NCBI GenBank assembly: GCA_964389705.1
Contig: CAYMEO010000013.1
Location: 1-38,919 of the forward strand
Direction: 5' to 3'
Source: PSLL01 sp964389705
GTDB taxonomy: Bacteria; Desulfobacterota_D; UBA1144; Nemesobacterales; CSP1-2
DNA length: 38,919 nt
A model generated the notes under the pieces. That model did no database searches. It was given only the letters and a program-made list of their open reading frames with translations, and was not told the DNA's origin. Shown here one piece after another: positions 1-6,989 of this stretch (within the stretch, counting starts at the first letter, position 1; each line of letters opens with the position of its first letter). The position numbers were made by a program, and so were the translations under genes.

Positions 1-1
1 A

Positions 2-115
2 CCTTCTTGGGCTAAGCCCAGGAAAAGCCCCCTGCGTAAGCTGGAAGTAGTTCACTTGGAATATATGCAGTCAAGATATGCCTTGCCCCTGCCAATCGGT
101 TATTTAGATAGCTAA
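2..115 (+). other. Open frame running in from the left edge; unrecognised
   Basis: One plus-strand frame is open from the window edge to a TAA at 113-115, giving about 37 residues ending ALPLPIGYLDS. It could be the C-terminus of an upstream gene, but I recognise no family and the length is within chance. A small perfect hairpin, TGGGC-TAA-GCCCA, lies near positions 8-20 inside it. Confidence 0.15.
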
Positions 116-148
116 TTTTTAAGGCATACAATAATTTATATTTACTTC

Positions 149-177
149 TTTACAATTTGCTTTAATTGTGATACTAT
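149..177 (+). promoter_or_regulatory. Sigma70-type promoter for smc
   Basis: TTTACA (149-154) and TACTAT (172-177) are separated by exactly 17 nt. The expected transcription start is near 184, only about 9 nt before the smc ATG at 193. No Shine-Dalgarno lies in that leader, so the mRNA would be nearly leaderless. Confidence 0.65.
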
Positions 178-192
178 TCGCTTTTATAAGAA

Positions 193-3100
193 ATGAGAAT
201 TAAATCCCTTGAACTTGTTGGCTTTAAATCATTCTATGAAAAGACTACCATCTATTTTCAAAGTGGAATAAACGCTATAGTAGGCCCCAATGGGTGTGGA
301 AAATCTAATGTGCTCGATGCAATACGCTGGGTTCTCGGAGAGCAGAACCCTAGGCGCCTAAGGGCGGTGGGAATGGAAGATATCGTATCCAACGGCAGTG
401 AAGTCTTAAAGCCCCTTGGTATGGCTGAGGTTTCGCTTCTACTTACAGAGGTCTCGGGAGAGGGATTTAATGAGGTCTTAATCAAGCGTAGGCTATTTCG
501 TTCGGGAGAAAGCGAGTATTACATAAACGGTACCCCCTGCAGACTAAAGGACATAACCGAGATGTTTATGGATACAGGCGTAGGGGCGAGGGCTTACTCC
601 ATAATAGACCAGGGGAGGATTGAGTATTTAATTACAGCAAAGCCTGAGGACAGAAGAACGATAATAGAAGAGGTTGCCGGAATTATAAAGTATAGGATAA
701 GGCGCCGCGAGACCGAGAGGAGGATTGAATCTACAAGAGAGAACCTAAGGCGTGTAAAGGACATAATGGATGAGGTAAATCGCCAGACGGTGGCCCTCAG
801 TCGCCAGGCAAAGGACGCTGAGGAGTTTAAACGCCTCTCTGAAGAAGCAAGGTATCTGGAGTTCAGAATAATCCGCTCAAAACTCTGTGCCGCAGAAGAG
901 GAAAAAAAGGCCATTCTTTCACAGAGTTTTGATTTAAAGAATGCACTCTCTTCTGTGATAGAGGTAATAAGAGAAAAAGAGGCCCTTCTTGAGGGTATGA
1001 GATCAGAGATATCTCTATTTGATCGCAGGCTTGAGGACTTGGGAAAAGAGGTTTATGAAATCAAATCTAATCTACATGTAAAAGGGGCTCTTGAAGAGAT
1101 AAGGAGAAGCGAGATTGAAGGAATTGATCAATTCATTGAGAGATTAGAGAATGAGATTGAATCACTCAAAGATGAAGTTGAAAGAACGGCCATTCAGATT
1201 GAGCTTAAGGAAAAGAGCCTTGAGGAAATAGGCTCAGATTTATCCTCTAAAGAGGCCGAGATTATGCAAAAGGAAGAGGAACTCTCTAGACTCAGATCGG
1301 CGCTTACAGAAATCCGTCATGAAATTGAGAGCACAAGGATAGCCCTTTTTGACGCCCTTGATAAGCATGGTGCACTAAGGGGTGCAGCTTTTGGATACGA
1401 AAAGGAGATCACAGACTTAAGAGCTAGGCACGAGCGAACTAAAAAGGAGATAGAAGAGGCAGAGCGTGAAAGGGAAAAGACATTCTCTCGAATACAGGAG
1501 CTTGAGCGCATCCTAAGAGGTGTTCAGGAGCGCAGGGTCGAAATTGAAGAGATGAAAAGAGGTATGCTCTCACGCCTTTCTGTGCTGAGTATAGATGGGG
1601 AGACAAAGAAAAAAGAAAGCGCATCCCTCAGCGAATATATCAAAGAGGTCCACTCAAGGCTTAACGCCCTTAAGCAGATTGAGATGGGATACGAGTGGCT
1701 TCCTGAGGGAATAGGAAAGTTTCTCATTGAGGAAAAGGGAAATGGAATCCTGGGGGTAATCGCGGATTTTGTCTCGGTCCCAAGAGGCTATGAGCGGGCG
1801 CTTGAGGCGGCTTTTGGAGATAGGCTCAAATGGGTTCTCGTTAAAGAGAGCGATGAGGCACTCAGGGCTGTAGATTCACTGAAAGAACGATCCATTGGGA
1901 GAGGAACGTTTGTTCCTATTGTTAGAAATGGAAGGAAGAACGGGCACTTCGAGAAAAATGGAAAAGACATTGTGCCGCTCTGGGAGATAATTAAGATTGA
2001 GGGAATAGATAAAGGCGTAATTGAGGATATGCTAAGAGGTGTGTTTGTAGTCCCTTCTCTTAGGGACGCTATTAATTTGAGTGGCGAAATTGAGGAGGGA
2101 ACGTTTGTTACACTCGATGGCGATCTGCTCCATCCTACGGGTGCAATCTCCGGTGGAGTCAGTACTGAAGGGGTATTTGAGAGAAAAAGAGAGATTGAAG
2201 AGCTCTCATCTCAGATTCAAGGCCTGGACTTAAGACTCGGTGAGGTTTTAAAAGAAATAGATATGAACCGGGAAGAAATTGAAAAACTCCAGAGTGCGAT
2301 TGAGGAGATTGAAAAAGAGTCTGTAAAAACTGAAATAGAAGAGGCTGAGATCAGAAAAGACATATCCAATCTTCAAGATAGCATTACAAAAATCGAGAGG
2401 CGTTATGAGATAATTGGATTTGAAATAAGGGGGATTGATTCTGAGATTCAAGAAAAAGAAGCGGAGCTTAAAGAAACCCTCTTGCAATTAAAACAAATTG
2501 AGAATGATAAGACAATTCTTGAGGAAAAATTTGGCAGTCTTAAAGAGGACACGCAGAGATTAGAAGAAAGTGAAAAGGCACTCGATAGGGAGATTACAAA
2601 TCTGAGAATTGAGATCGCCGCGCTTTCGGAGAAGAAGAAGGGTATTGAGGAGGACTTAGATGATCTGAGAAGGAAGCAAGAGGAGATAAAAGAGAGAATT
2701 GTCCTTGAATCAGAACAGATGGAGAAAAAGAAGAGGGACAGACTCAATCTCATCAAAACGGATGAAGATACAAAAATAGAGATTCAAAGACTTTTATCAA
2801 CTCTTCATGATAAAGAGGAGGAGCTAAACGCTGAGAGAGTCAAAAGGGATGAAATTCTCATTCAAATTAAGGCCATACAGGAAGAGAAAGAGAGACTAGA
2901 AGGGCAAATAAATGATTTGGAGAAGAGTCTGAGCTCTCTTGAATTTCGTCTAAACGGGATTGAGATTCAAATTGACCATCTCAAAGACTCCCTTCGGGAA
3001 AGCGGTTTTGATGTGGATCAAATTGACAGTTCTCAATTTAAAACTACGGATCTAAAAGGCGAAGAGACTAGGCTTGGGGAACTCAAAGAAAAGATAGAGA

Positions 3101-3702
3101 AATTTGGTCCCGTAAACCTCCTTGCACCAGATGAGTACAAGAGCCTCGAAGAGAGATTTAAGTTCCTAAGTGAGCAAAGCGGGGATCTGGTAAAAGCTAT
3201 CTCTGATCTTAGGAAGGCTATGAATAAGATTGATAGAGAGTCTGAAATGAGGTTTAATGAGGCGTTTGAGGTTGTAAATAAAAAATTCCAAGAGGTATTT
3301 AGCCGTCTCTTTAGAGGTGGTGAGGCAAAACTCGTTCTTACAAATCAGGGAGACCTCCTTGAGACGGGTGTTGAGATTATGGTTAGGCCGAGTGGAAAGA
3401 GGTTTCAATCCGTAGGTCTCCTCTCAGGTGGAGAAAAGGCGCTCTCTGCCATTGCCCTTGTCCTGTCTGCTTCATTTGTAAGACCCGCCCCATTTCTTCT
3501 CTTCGATGAGATCGATGCCCCTTTAGACGATGCAAATACAGCTCAGTTTACAGAATTGCTTAAGGATATAGGAAAAGAGTCTCAGATTATAATTATCACA
3601 CACAATAAAAAAACCATGCAGGCCGCAGATTCCCTCATTGGAATAACCTCCAATAAACGAGGCGCAACCAAAGTAGTCTCCGTAGAGCTTGGGGAGAATT
3701 AG
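193..3702 (+). CDS. smc: Chromosome segregation protein SMC
   Basis: SMC is the ATPase core of the bacterial condensin, which loops and organises the chromosome with the kleisin ScpA and ScpB. The 1169 residues match full-length bacterial SMC. Walker A (GPNGCGKS) is at residues 31-38. Two long heptad-rich coiled-coil arms, dense in Glu, Lys and Arg, flank a globular hinge at about 505-660 that contains the Gly-rich SGG turn. The C-terminal head has the LLSGGEKALS signature near 1076 and Walker B (LLFDEIDAPLDD) near 1100. The ATG at 193 fits the family N-terminus (MRIKSLELVGFKSF) and lies just behind a good promoter without a Shine-Dalgarno. scpA and scpB are not in this window. The identification is secure. 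Confidence 0.97.
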   Translation: MRIKSLELVGFKSFYEKTTIYFQSGINAIVGPNGCGKSNVLDAIRWVLGEQNPRRLRAVGMEDIVSNGSEVLKPLGMAEVSLLLTEVSGEGFNEVLIKRRLFRSGESEYYINGTPCRLKDITEMFMDTGVGARAYSIIDQGRIEYLITAKPEDRRTIIEEVAGIIKYRIRRRETERRIESTRENLRRVKDIMDEVNRQTVALSRQAKDAEEFKRLSEEARYLEFRIIRSKLCAAEEEKKAILSQSFDLKNALSSVIEVIREKEALLEGMRSEISLFDRRLEDLGKEVYEIKSNLHVKGALEEIRRSEIEGIDQFIERLENEIESLKDEVERTAIQIELKEKSLEEIGSDLSSKEAEIMQKEEELSRLRSALTEIRHEIESTRIALFDALDKHGALRGAAFGYEKEITDLRARHERTKKEIEEAEREREKTFSRIQELERILRGVQERRVEIEEMKRGMLSRLSVLSIDGETKKKESASLSEYIKEVHSRLNALKQIEMGYEWLPEGIGKFLIEEKGNGILGVIADFVSVPRGYERALEAAFGDRLKWVLVKESDEALRAVDSLKERSIGRGTFVPIVRNGRKNGHFEKNGKDIVPLWEIIKIEGIDKGVIEDMLRGVFVVPSLRDAINLSGEIEEGTFVTLDGDLLHPTGAISGGVSTEGVFERKREIEELSSQIQGLDLRLGEVLKEIDMNREEIEKLQSAIEEIEKESVKTEIEEAEIRKDISNLQDSITKIERRYEIIGFEIRGIDSEIQEKEAELKETLLQLKQIENDKTILEEKFGSLKEDTQRLEESEKALDREITNLRIEIAALSEKKKGIEEDLDDLRRKQEEIKERIVLESEQMEKKKRDRLNLIKTDEDTKIEIQRLLSTLHDKEEELNAERVKRDEILIQIKAIQEEKERLEGQINDLEKSLSSLEFRLNGIEIQIDHLKDSLRESGFDVDQIDSSQFKTTDLKGEETRLGELKEKIEKFGPVNLLAPDEYKSLEERFKFLSEQSGDLVKAISDLRKAMNKIDRESEMRFNEAFEVVNKKFQEVFSRLFRGGEAKLVLTNQGDLLETGVEIMVRPSGKRFQSVGLLSGGEKALSAIALVLSASFVRPAPFLLFDEIDAPLDDANTAQFTELLKDIGKESQIIIITHNKKTMQAADSLIGITSNKRGATKVVSVELGEN

Positions 3703-4060
3703 GCTTGTTTATCCCAAATAATATCCTTATGGGGTGATTAGTCGGAAAAAATTCCGTATAATCAGTGGCTAGCGATTAGAGATGGACATTATCTCGAAAA
3801 TGTGGCAAATGTATTACACACCAAATTGAAGGTAAACAGGTTGGATTTTGGCACCAAAAATTATCATTCCGGTCTTGGAGTTGTGCGCAGTTGGTTTGAC
3901 GGTGTATGTGCCATAACCGAATCTTAAAATACTTTTTACACCTAACACCGGCATGCGGTGGACACGCTTCGTTTCGCCCATCCACGCTGACCTCGGTGCC
4001 ACTGATGCTGAACGAAGGCCGCTTAAGAAGAAAAACTGAAGAGAGATGAGGCAATGCATA
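3703..4060. other. Intergenic stretch after smc: repeat half-sites, short open frame, attC-like hairpin
   Basis: This stretch contains no recognisable gene. An open plus frame from about 3740 to the TAA near 3927 encodes roughly 60 residues (with NQWLAIRDGHYLENVANVL in it) but has no clear start or Shine-Dalgarno; it may be a remnant. The segment near 3727-3773 (GATTAGTCG ... AATCAGTGGCTAG) resembles the half-sites of the dispersed repeat at about 14410-14477. An attC-like structure occupies 3940-4022. No terminator was found after smc. Confidence 0.4.
3940..4022 (+). repeat. Degenerate attC-like (integron recombination site) palindrome
   Basis: ACCTAAC (3940-3946) fits the RYYYAAC end of an attC site. 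It is followed by CCGGCATGCGGTGGACACG (from 3948). The distal half, GGTGCCACTGATGCTG (about 3995-4010), is its imperfect reverse complement, with an extra base in one arm as attC sites have. The expected closing GTTRRRY appears decayed: after CTGAAC the sequence reads GAAGGCC instead of something like GTTAGGC. The element is clearly more GC-rich than its surroundings. No integrase or cassette array is visible, so it may be a lone mobile or relic site, or an unrelated palindromic repeat. Confidence 0.35.
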
Positions 4061-4249
4061 ATGACGGAATCAGAGTTAAAAGAAGTGTTGACGAAGAAAC
4101 TCCCCGCCANNNNNNNNNNNNNNNNNNNNNNNNNNNNNNNNNNNNNNNNNNNNNNNNNNNNNNNNNNNNNNNNNNNNNNNNNNNNNNNNNNNNNNNNNNN
4201 NNNNNNNNNAATAGAAGATAATTCAAAAGAAGGAGAACCATCCAAATGA
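4061..4249 (+). CDS. Small protein of unknown function, interrupted by an assembly gap
   Basis: The frame starts MTESELKEVLTKKLPA, runs into the 100-N gap at 4110 and, if the placeholder length keeps frame, emerges as IEDNSKEGEPSK before TGA at 4247-4249. GAGG at 4048-4051 gives a plausible Shine-Dalgarno 9 nt before the ATG at 4061; an in-frame ATG at 4046 is an alternative. The stop overlaps the next gene's start (ATGA), suggesting translational coupling with the phasin-like gene. The true length is unknown because the N run is a fixed-size placeholder, and the two ends might even belong to different genes. I do not recognise it. Confidence 0.4.
   Translation: MTESELKEVLTKKLPAXXXXXXXXXXXXXXXXXXXXXXXXXXXXXXXXXXIEDNSKEGEPSK
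4110..4209. other. Assembly gap (100 N)
   Basis: Exactly 100 N, the usual scaffolding placeholder. The flanks (ending TCCCCGCCA, resuming AATAGAAG) show no duplicated overlap, so the true distance is unknown. Confidence 0.99.
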
Positions 4250-4662
4250 GTAAAAGGATAAGAGCACCAAAAGTAGTAGAGGATTTTACTGAAGTAGTAG
4301 TAGATGAAACCACAGGATTTGTCAGAGAGAATTATATAAAGAGTTTCAAGCTACCTATATCTCTTTGGGAAAGTAATTTAAAGTTTTTAAACACTCAGAT
4401 TGAGCAGTGGCTTAGTTTTCAACAGGATTACATTAATTCTGTAGTAGAATTCTATAATAAGTATCCAGGTTGGAATGGGAATTCAAGGGATACAAATAGT
4501 TACTTTAAATATCCACTGGCTCTTCAAAAGAGCTATATTGACTCGGTTAAAAACAATTTAAATAGCTTTACGAAGAAGAACCTCGACCTCATTCATGAAA
4601 ACATCGAGAAAGCTTCCTCGCTTTTTGATAGTTATTTCAACCTGTTTAGAGTAGATAAGTAG
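4246..4662 (+). CDS. Phasin-like helical protein
   Basis: The 138-residue protein is predicted to be almost wholly helical and amphipathic, with no transmembrane segment or signal peptide. The pattern of aromatic and polar residues (SLWESNLKFLNTQIEQWL near 40-57, then a second helix block near 95-135 ending ASSLFDSYFNLF) resembles the phasin/PhaE-type proteins that coat polyhydroxyalkanoate granules. A Shine-Dalgarno (AAGGAGAACC) precedes the ATG, which overlaps the previous stop by ATGA. A granule role is inferred from composition and helical layout only; no PHA synthase lies in this window. It could instead be another small coiled protein. Confidence 0.5.
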   Translation: MSKRIRAPKVVEDFTEVVVDETTGFVRENYIKSFKLPISLWESNLKFLNTQIEQWLSFQQDYINSVVEFYNKYPGWNGNSRDTNSYFKYPLALQKSYIDSVKNNLNSFTKKNLDLIHENIEKASSLFDSYFNLFRVDK

Positions 4663-4707
4663 TTCATACTCACAAGTAAAAAACTACCAAGCATGAAAGG
4701 AGGGTAT

Positions 4708-4920
4708 ATGACTAAGGGGAAAATTAAGAGAGTGATGAAAGAAAGGGGCTATGGCTTTATAAAGGTGGAAGACGGAAGAGAAATCTTCTTTCATGTATCT
4801 GCTCTTCAGGGGCTTAATTTCAGTGATCTGGCGGAGGGAGACCCAGTAGAGTGTGATGTGCAAAATGATAAGTACAATCGTGGATTCAAGGCCGTAAACG
4901 TTAAAAGAGCTTCAGGTTAA
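4708..4920 (+). CDS. Cold-shock domain protein (CspA family)
   Basis: This is a single cold-shock domain, an OB-fold that binds single-stranded RNA or DNA and acts as an RNA chaperone. RNP1 (RGYGFIKVE) and RNP2 (IFFHVSAL) are both intact, and the length of 70 residues is typical. A strong Shine-Dalgarno, AAAGGAGGG (about 4697-4704), sits 4 nt before the ATG at 4708. That argues against the in-frame ATG at 4693, which lies upstream of the Shine-Dalgarno. The gene is separated from the phasin-like gene by 45 nt. Cold induction cannot be judged from the short leader. Confidence 0.88.
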   Translation: MTKGKIKRVMKERGYGFIKVEDGREIFFHVSALQGLNFSDLAEGDPVECDVQNDKYNRGFKAVNVKRASG

Positions 4921-5344
4921 GAAAAGGTGGTTTAACTATGACTTGACCTATCAGCCTCTCTAGCATTGAGGGGAAAATTAAGACCGGGAGTAGCCAAGAC
5001 TCTAACCGCTCTGCACCCTTTTGTCTATTTCCATAGTAGACTATGGCCCTACCTACGTCTAAAAAGATACCGTGGTATTGACTTGATAATATAAGTACAC
5101 TCTGAAATAAAAATCGTGCGATGTAACCTAGTCTGGATCGTCTAGAAAGCGCCCGATCGAACCTCAACTTTTTAGCCGATAGTTCGCGCGACGTGCTGGT
5201 CAACCTCTATTTCACATTCTTGTCATACGTCATTATCGGGTTGGGCACGCTGTTTGGCGATCTTTGTCATTAGGTCAATTTCACAGTAAGAATCAATAGA
5301 ACAGGTATGGAAATTGGTATTTGGTATATAGAAGGAGGCGTTGC
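4921..5344. other. Gene-poor stretch with decayed coding-like sequence
   Basis: I find no intact gene here. A plus frame from about 5133 to the TAG near 5272 encodes a membrane-like tail (DVLVNLYFTFLSYVIIGLG followed by TLFGDLCH) that looks like the end of a lost membrane protein, but no start or family is recognisable. A minus-strand open frame at 4901-5203 runs antisense into the cold-shock gene, has no Shine-Dalgarno and resembles no family; I treat it as spurious. Confidence 0.3.
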
Positions 5345-5449
5345 TTGAGTGTTCTAGTTGTGGGTGCAACTGGCACATTGGGAATGCCTTTGGTGCGTAC
5401 GCTCGTTACTAAAAATTATGAAGTTGTTGGTCCTACTCACTTGGATTAA
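5345..5449 (+). pseudogene. Remnant N-terminus of a Rossmann NAD(P)-binding protein (NmrA/SDR-like)
   Basis: A TTG start at 5345, preceded by a good Shine-Dalgarno (GAAGGAGGC, about 5332-5340), opens a 34-codon frame. It reads SVLVVGATGTLGMPLVRTLV and ends at TAA 5447-5449. This is the first beta-strand, the glycine-rich GATGTLG loop and the first helix of an atypical short-chain dehydrogenase or NmrA-like protein. Such proteins normally have 250-330 residues, so everything after the first beta-alpha unit is missing. I infer a truncated relic that has kept its ribosome binding site. The downstream 87 nt before the hydrolase show no continuation. Confidence 0.6.
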
Positions 5450-5536
5450 TCCAAATTTGATCTTTGAGCGTAATAATAGTTATCACGGTGACACCATTAG
5501 ATAGAACGCAAAATAAAACAAAAACAAAAGGAGCTT

Positions 5537-6355
5537 ATGGAATCAATGCCCAAGGTTCACGCAAACGGCATCAATATCAACTACGAAGTAATGGGAAGCG
5601 GAGAGCCGCTTATCATGATTCCTTTTCTGACCGCAGACAATGCCTGCTATGCCTTCCAGTTCCCCGAGTATTCAAAGCACTTTACCGTCTATTCTATAGA
5701 CCCACGCGGAGCAGGCCTAAGTGATGTTCCCTGGGGACCTTATAGCACGGAGCAGTACGCAGACGATGTGGCCGCATTTATGGATGCCCTAGGAATTGAA
5801 AAAGCCCATATAGCTGGGGTTTCACTTGGAGCAGCAACAACGCTCCAGTTCGGAGCGAGGTATCCAAATAGAGCCAAGTCCCTCTCGGTGCATAGCGGTT
5901 GGACAAAGACCGACCTTTTCATAACAGTTTTAGTCAATGGCTGGATGGAAACGGCAAGGATCAAACAGAGTGTTGTTGATACGGCTATAGGCTATATCTT
6001 CGTTTGGTGTCTTACACCAGAGCTTTTTGCTACAAACCCAAGCCACATTATGGCGCTTGTTGACTTTGTCAAGAGCAGGCCCGCACAGTCTCTGGCTGGA
6101 TTCATAGGACAGTGCGAGGCAGTCCTTTCCCATGATGTTGAGGGCAAGTTAGGGAACATCACTGTACCTACACTCCTTACATTTGGCGAGTTTGATATGA
6201 TTACATCAGTTGCCAGGTTTGCTAATAAGATGAAAAATGGGATCAAAAATTCAGAACTCGTTGTATTTAAAGGCGCTTCCCACGCCTCGCTCTACGAAAA
6301 GACCCAGGAGTTTAATGATATTACGCTTAGCTTCTTAAAGAAGCACAGTGGTTAA
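5537..6355 (+). CDS. Alpha/beta hydrolase
   Basis: This is a 272-residue single-domain alpha/beta-hydrolase-fold protein. The nucleophile elbow GVSLG places Ser96; the acid is probably Asp220 (GEFDMITS) and the catalytic histidine His249 (GASHASLYE), all correctly spaced. The oxyanion region before the elbow and the DPRGAGLSD motif match the esterase / 3-oxoadipate enol-lactonase-like branch. There is no signal peptide, so it is cytoplasmic. The start at 5537 follows AAAAGGAG by 3-4 nt; the ATG at 5546 is an alternative. The substrate cannot be read from sequence. It is the only intact gene in a zone of remnants, which suggests an accessory or recently acquired locus. Confidence 0.85.
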   Translation: MESMPKVHANGININYEVMGSGEPLIMIPFLTADNACYAFQFPEYSKHFTVYSIDPRGAGLSDVPWGPYSTEQYADDVAAFMDALGIEKAHIAGVSLGAATTLQFGARYPNRAKSLSVHSGWTKTDLFITVLVNGWMETARIKQSVVDTAIGYIFVWCLTPELFATNPSHIMALVDFVKSRPAQSLAGFIGQCEAVLSHDVEGKLGNITVPTLLTFGEFDMITSVARFANKMKNGIKNSELVVFKGASHASLYEKTQEFNDITLSFLKKHSG

Positions 6356-6584
6356 CCAAATTAGTCCCGTGTCTAGTTCTATGGCAGTTGGGGGCAACTA
6401 ATGAACTGGAGGGGAACAAATCAATGAGCAAAGATCCGAGTGCCGATATTAACACGGTCTTAACTGATTTCAGCAAAGCTCATACGGAAATCGAGCCCTT
6501 GTGGACAGAAACAACCTTATCGAAGTCGGCCTTCTCGATTGGGGGAAGGTAATGTCGCGTATTCCAATCTCGATGAAAGCATAG
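6356..6584. other. Intergenic stretch with a 42-codon frame of unknown meaning
   Basis: A small frame (6424-6552) starts with ATG after a convincing Shine-Dalgarno (GGAGGGG, about 6411-6417). It encodes MSKDPSADINTVLTDFSKAH and continues to FSIGGR before TAA. It matches no family I know. With the DUF302 remnant directly downstream, it may be the 5' part of a broken gene or a small intact protein. The rest of the stretch shows nothing recognisable. Confidence 0.3.
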
Positions 6585-6815
6585 TTATTCATCATTGGTA
6601 ATCCGCTAACCGCAAAGAAACTGCTAGAGATGAGCCGACGAGAAATAGGTTCCTATCTTCTAACCAAGGTTTTTATATATTATGAGGATAATCAGGGCAT
6701 AACAAAGATCTCCTATGCCAAGCCTATTATGGAGCAGTACCAGAATGAGGGATTAAATACAGTGGCACAGACAATTGATGAGGTACCGGAGAGGTTGGGC
6801 ACTCTAATCCATTAA
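6585..6815 (+). pseudogene. DUF302-domain protein, 3' remnant
   Basis: From just after an in-frame TAG at 6582-6584 the frame reads LFIIGNPLTAKKLLEM, then IGSYLLTKVFIYYEDNQG and ISYAKPIMEQY to the TAA at 6813-6815. The GNP-x-A-K-x-L motif followed by a strand with YED and a following strand is the C-terminal half of the DUF302 fold. The N-terminal strand-helix half is missing, and no start codon with a Shine-Dalgarno exists for the intact part (the ATG at 6630 lies inside the domain). I infer a decayed gene; sequencing or assembly errors upstream could also explain the break. Confidence 0.5.
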
Positions 6816-6830
6816 AAACAATCCTGGATG

Positions 6831-6883
6831 ATCCTTAGGGGGCGTGGCTGAAGCGACTGCCCCGGGGTGAGGCCCCATAGGAT
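6831..6883 (+). other. GC-rich potential RNA structure upstream of secA
   Basis: ATCCT (6831-6835) can pair with AGGAT (6879-6883). Inside, GGGG...CCCC closes a hairpin with stem pairs GT/AC and GC/GC and a TGAA tetraloop, followed by a second small GGGG-TGAGG-CCCC hairpin. No T-tract follows, so it is not a normal terminator. It lies upstream of the secA promoter, so it would not be in the secA leader unless transcription starts earlier. Confidence 0.25.
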
Positions 6884-6918
6884 TAATACCAATAGCCGTT
6901 CCATCGCTTACCTTCTAC

Positions 6919-6947
6919 TTGTTATAGAGGGGTTTTCAGCTTATACT
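6919..6947 (+). promoter_or_regulatory. Sigma70-type promoter for secA
   Basis: TTGTTA (6919-6924) and TATACT (6942-6947) are spaced by 17 nt. Transcription would start near 6954, leaving a leader of about 36 nt that contains GGAGG at 6973-6977, which lies 12 nt before the ATG at 6990. Confidence 0.55.
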
Positions 6948-6989
6948 TTTACGTGGTTTTTGCATTCTTAGCGGAGGTTTAGCAAATAT

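Noticed and set aside
4901..5203. 100-codon minus-strand open frame
   Set aside because: It runs antisense into the cold-shock gene, has no Shine-Dalgarno or promoter, and resembles no protein family.
6831..6883. Possible riboswitch or terminator before secA
   Set aside because: No known riboswitch core matches and there is no T-tract; it also lies upstream of the likely secA promoter. Kept only as a structured element.
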